Source of the DNA: Candidatus Heimdallarchaeota archaeon
Lineage (GTDB): Archaea > Asgardarchaeota > Heimdallarchaeia > Heimdallarchaeales > Kariarchaeaceae
DNA length: 14,016 bases
Reading direction: 5' to 3'
Assembly (NCBI GenBank): GCA_029882335.1
Contig: JAOUKW010000065.1
Coordinates: forward strand, 1 to 14,016
The notes below the pieces were generated by a model. It did no database searches. It was not told the DNA's origin and worked only from the letters and a program-made list of their open reading frames with translations. Below, one piece after another: positions 12,738 through 14,016 of this stretch. Position numbers and translations under genes: made by a program. Numbering within the stretch: the first letter of the stretch is position 1; each line of letters opens with the position of its first letter.

Positions 12738-13607
12738 GTGACTATTAATAACAATACCTCAAAATCAAAAGAGAAATTAGAGAACCTAATAGTTAACTCA
12801 CTTCCATTTGGAGTTGCAATTCAAGATCATAAATTTACCACAATATATGAAAATGAAAGAATGATTTCACTAACACAACCTAATATCAACAAAACTTGTT
12901 ATGAAAGATGGAGTAATTCAAACAATTTTAAAGGAAAAAAATGTACTGATTGTCCTGCATTTTTGGCTGTAGAAAAAGGAGAGCCAGCTACAGTGTATCG
13001 AAAAATCAACGATGGTACTTCAAGTGAAAGATATCTTAAAATTACACATATTCCAATCAAACAAAATAATTCACCTGGAAAATTTATAGAAACTATCGAA
13101 GATGTAAGCAAGGATGAAGTTAATAAAATAAATCTTATAGAATACAAAAGTAAAGTCTCACAAAATTTAAAATGTGGATTAATTAATTTTGGAAAAATGG
13201 GTGGTCAAATGGTTTATTCAGAAAATCTAGATAATTTAATTCAGATTGATATAAATCATTTTTATGAACATCTATCTGCTTACTGGTATACTGCCATTGG
13301 TCAAGGTCATAATTGGCCTCTTGGTTTTTTTGGACCCTTACCTGTATTAGACTACCATAAGTATCTGTCTTTTGCTTTTTCAATAATGTATTCAAAAGAT
13401 CAATTTACATCTAAAAGAGACAAAGATGATTTAGTTTTATTTATCATAATTTTAGATAAAGAATTTATCAGCTCTGTAAATAATCATAAAGAAATTGATG
13501 AGTTTCTTTACTCACAGTTTCAGCAATATTTATCACTGGAAGATATAACAATGAATGAATTTAATAAAATTTGTGAGAATTTTCGATTATTCATCCAATC
13601 AAATTGA
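12738..13607 (+). CDS. PAS-domain protein with C...CxxC cysteines and a longin/roadblock-like C-terminal domain (tentative)
   Basis: Soluble protein of 289 residues without signal peptide or membrane helix. Residues about 12-125 read as a PAS domain: LPFGVAIQD opens the fold, YENERM follows, and YLKITHIPIK to FIETIEDVSKDE closes it with the usual acidic 'E-D-V/I-T/S' end. Within it, Cys54 (KTCYERW), Cys69 and Cys72 (KKCTDCP) form a set seen in many prokaryotic PAS sensors, likely binding metal or redox-active. Residues about 145-289 hold no kinase or DNA-binding motif. GLINFGKMGGQMVY, GFFGPLPVLDY, DLVLFIIILDKEF and a closing helix suggest an alpha/beta longin or roadblock-like fold, but I cannot confirm it. 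The start must be GTG: a stop lies in frame at 12729 and the first in-frame ATG would cut into the PAS domain. A two-codon ATGAAATAG sits just upstream at 12728. A role as a cytoplasmic sensor is inferred. Confidence 0.75.
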   Translation: MTINNNTSKSKEKLENLIVNSLPFGVAIQDHKFTTIYENERMISLTQPNINKTCYERWSNSNNFKGKKCTDCPAFLAVEKGEPATVYRKINDGTSSERYLKITHIPIKQNNSPGKFIETIEDVSKDEVNKINLIEYKSKVSQNLKCGLINFGKMGGQMVYSENLDNLIQIDINHFYEHLSAYWYTAIGQGHNWPLGFFGPLPVLDYHKYLSFAFSIMYSKDQFTSKRDKDDLVLFIIILDKEFISSVNNHKEIDEFLYSQFQQYLSLEDITMNEFNKICENFRLFIQSN

Positions 13608-13631
13608 TATAAATTGAGTTTAGTCAACTGA

Positions 13632-13636
13632 TTTTT
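13632..13636 (+). terminator. Possible U-tract terminator of the PAS-domain gene
   Basis: A run of five T residues lies 25 bases after the stop codon, in a 146-base gap between convergent genes. Archaeal termination often uses such tracts, but runs of this size are frequent in this AT-rich DNA. Confidence 0.2.
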
Positions 13637-13725
13637 AAAATTACTTTAAATAAATATTATCTGTTAATTAATCTATTAATAATTTAATATGAATTATTCT
13701 CCGAATTAATTAAACAAGATTAGTT

Positions 13726-13739
13726 CAACTTGATAGTTG
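13726..13739. terminator. Short hairpin between convergent genes
   Basis: CAACT-tgat-AGTTG forms a five-pair stem with a four-base loop, 15 bases beyond the stop of the minus-strand gene. It lacks a clean T-run on either strand, so any terminator role is doubtful. Confidence 0.2.
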
Positions 13740-13753
13740 TATTGAAAATTGAA

Positions 13754-14016
13754 TTATTGAAATCGTTCGAATTGATGTTTTTTCAATGATTCAGGAAGTT
13801 CCAACATCTTTCCCTCATCTTTAGATTTTCTCAAATAATTTAATAAATCATCATAAACCTCTTTATTGTTTAATAAACCTAACCAAATTGTTTTTTCAGG
13901 GGTAATTAAACATGCCACATTATTTGGAATACAAACACCTAAACAACCTGAAATTGTTAACTTAATTGGTTTTTTCATATTTTCTTCAATCATAACTCGC
14001 TTAAATTCATCAATAG
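13754..14016 (-). CDS. Thioredoxin-like [2Fe-2S] ferredoxin / DUF1636-type protein (5' partial)
   Basis: Only the C-terminal part of the gene lies in the window. The frame stays open from an ATG at 13993 to the right edge (reading IDEFKRV before that Met), so 13993 is probably internal. The visible part runs KLTISGCLGVC, then PNNVACLI, a TIWLGLL strand, two helices (KEVYDDLLNYLRKS) and a tail ending KKHQFERFQ. The S-x-C-L-x-x-C turn followed by 'p-n-x-v-a' and a W-x-G-x-L strand is the second cysteine half of thioredoxin-like [2Fe-2S] ferredoxins and DUF1636 proteins. The first two cysteines would be upstream, off the window. A role in iron-sulfur or metal-linked redox chemistry is inferred from the family. 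It converges with the PAS-domain gene. Confidence 0.55.
   Translation of the reverse strand, partial: IDEFKRVMIEENMKKPIKLTISGCLGVCIPNNVACLITPEKTIWLGLLNNKEVYDDLLNYLRKSKDEGKMLELPESLKKHQFERFQ

Noticed and set aside
1..14016. CRISPR arrays, insertion sequences, tRNA or rRNA genes, defence islands
   Set aside because: I found no regularly spaced direct nucleotide repeats, transposase motifs, terminal inverted repeats or cloverleaf-like sequences. The only repeats are protein-level repeats in the two surface genes.

Overview
This window is strongly AT-rich, compact, intron-free DNA that looks archaeal. It has a RIO-family kinase of the ribosome-maturation type, TATA-like boxes a short distance ahead of start codons that lack Shine-Dalgarno sequences, and very large Ca-binding-repeat and beta-propeller surface proteins anchored by a C-terminal membrane helix. 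A longin-like reading of one C-terminal domain would fit an Asgard archaeon (Heimdall/Loki-type). That lineage call is inference; no rRNA or tRNA gene is present to support it.

Positions 1-10477 hold two co-directional surface-protein genes. The first enters from the left edge and lacks its start. It carries a thrombospondin type-3-like array of DxDxDGxxD calcium motifs, two Ig-like beta-sandwich domains, a transmembrane helix and a short basic, Ser/Thr/Gly-rich tail. One base after its stop begins a giant protein of 2878 residues. That protein has a signal peptide, three clusters of FG-GAP/VCBS-type propeller blades, a galactose-binding-like insert, a sialidase-like Asp-box insert and a C-terminal membrane anchor with a basic tail. 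A strong Shine-Dalgarno sequence inside the end of the first gene serves the second, so the two are probably one operon and may form one cell-surface assembly.

Positions 10478-10956 are an AT-rich gap with a plausible TATA box near its right end. A RIO1-like kinase follows (10957-11859, +). It overlaps convergently by 14 bases with a class I SAM-dependent methyltransferase (11846-12466, -). The methyltransferase and the next gene diverge from a 271-base intergenic region that holds candidate promoters for both. The next gene (12738-13607, +) encodes a soluble PAS-domain protein with a C...CxxC cysteine set and a C-terminal domain that I read tentatively as longin/roadblock-like. At the right edge, on the minus strand, is the C-terminal part of a small thioredoxin-like [2Fe-2S] ferredoxin/DUF1636-type protein whose frame stays open beyond the window.

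The right-hand genes look like unrelated housekeeping or signalling genes rather than one pathway. I see no mobile element, CRISPR array, tRNA or rRNA. The most notable items are the giant propeller protein with its translationally coupled partner, and the PAS protein with the unusual C-terminal domain.
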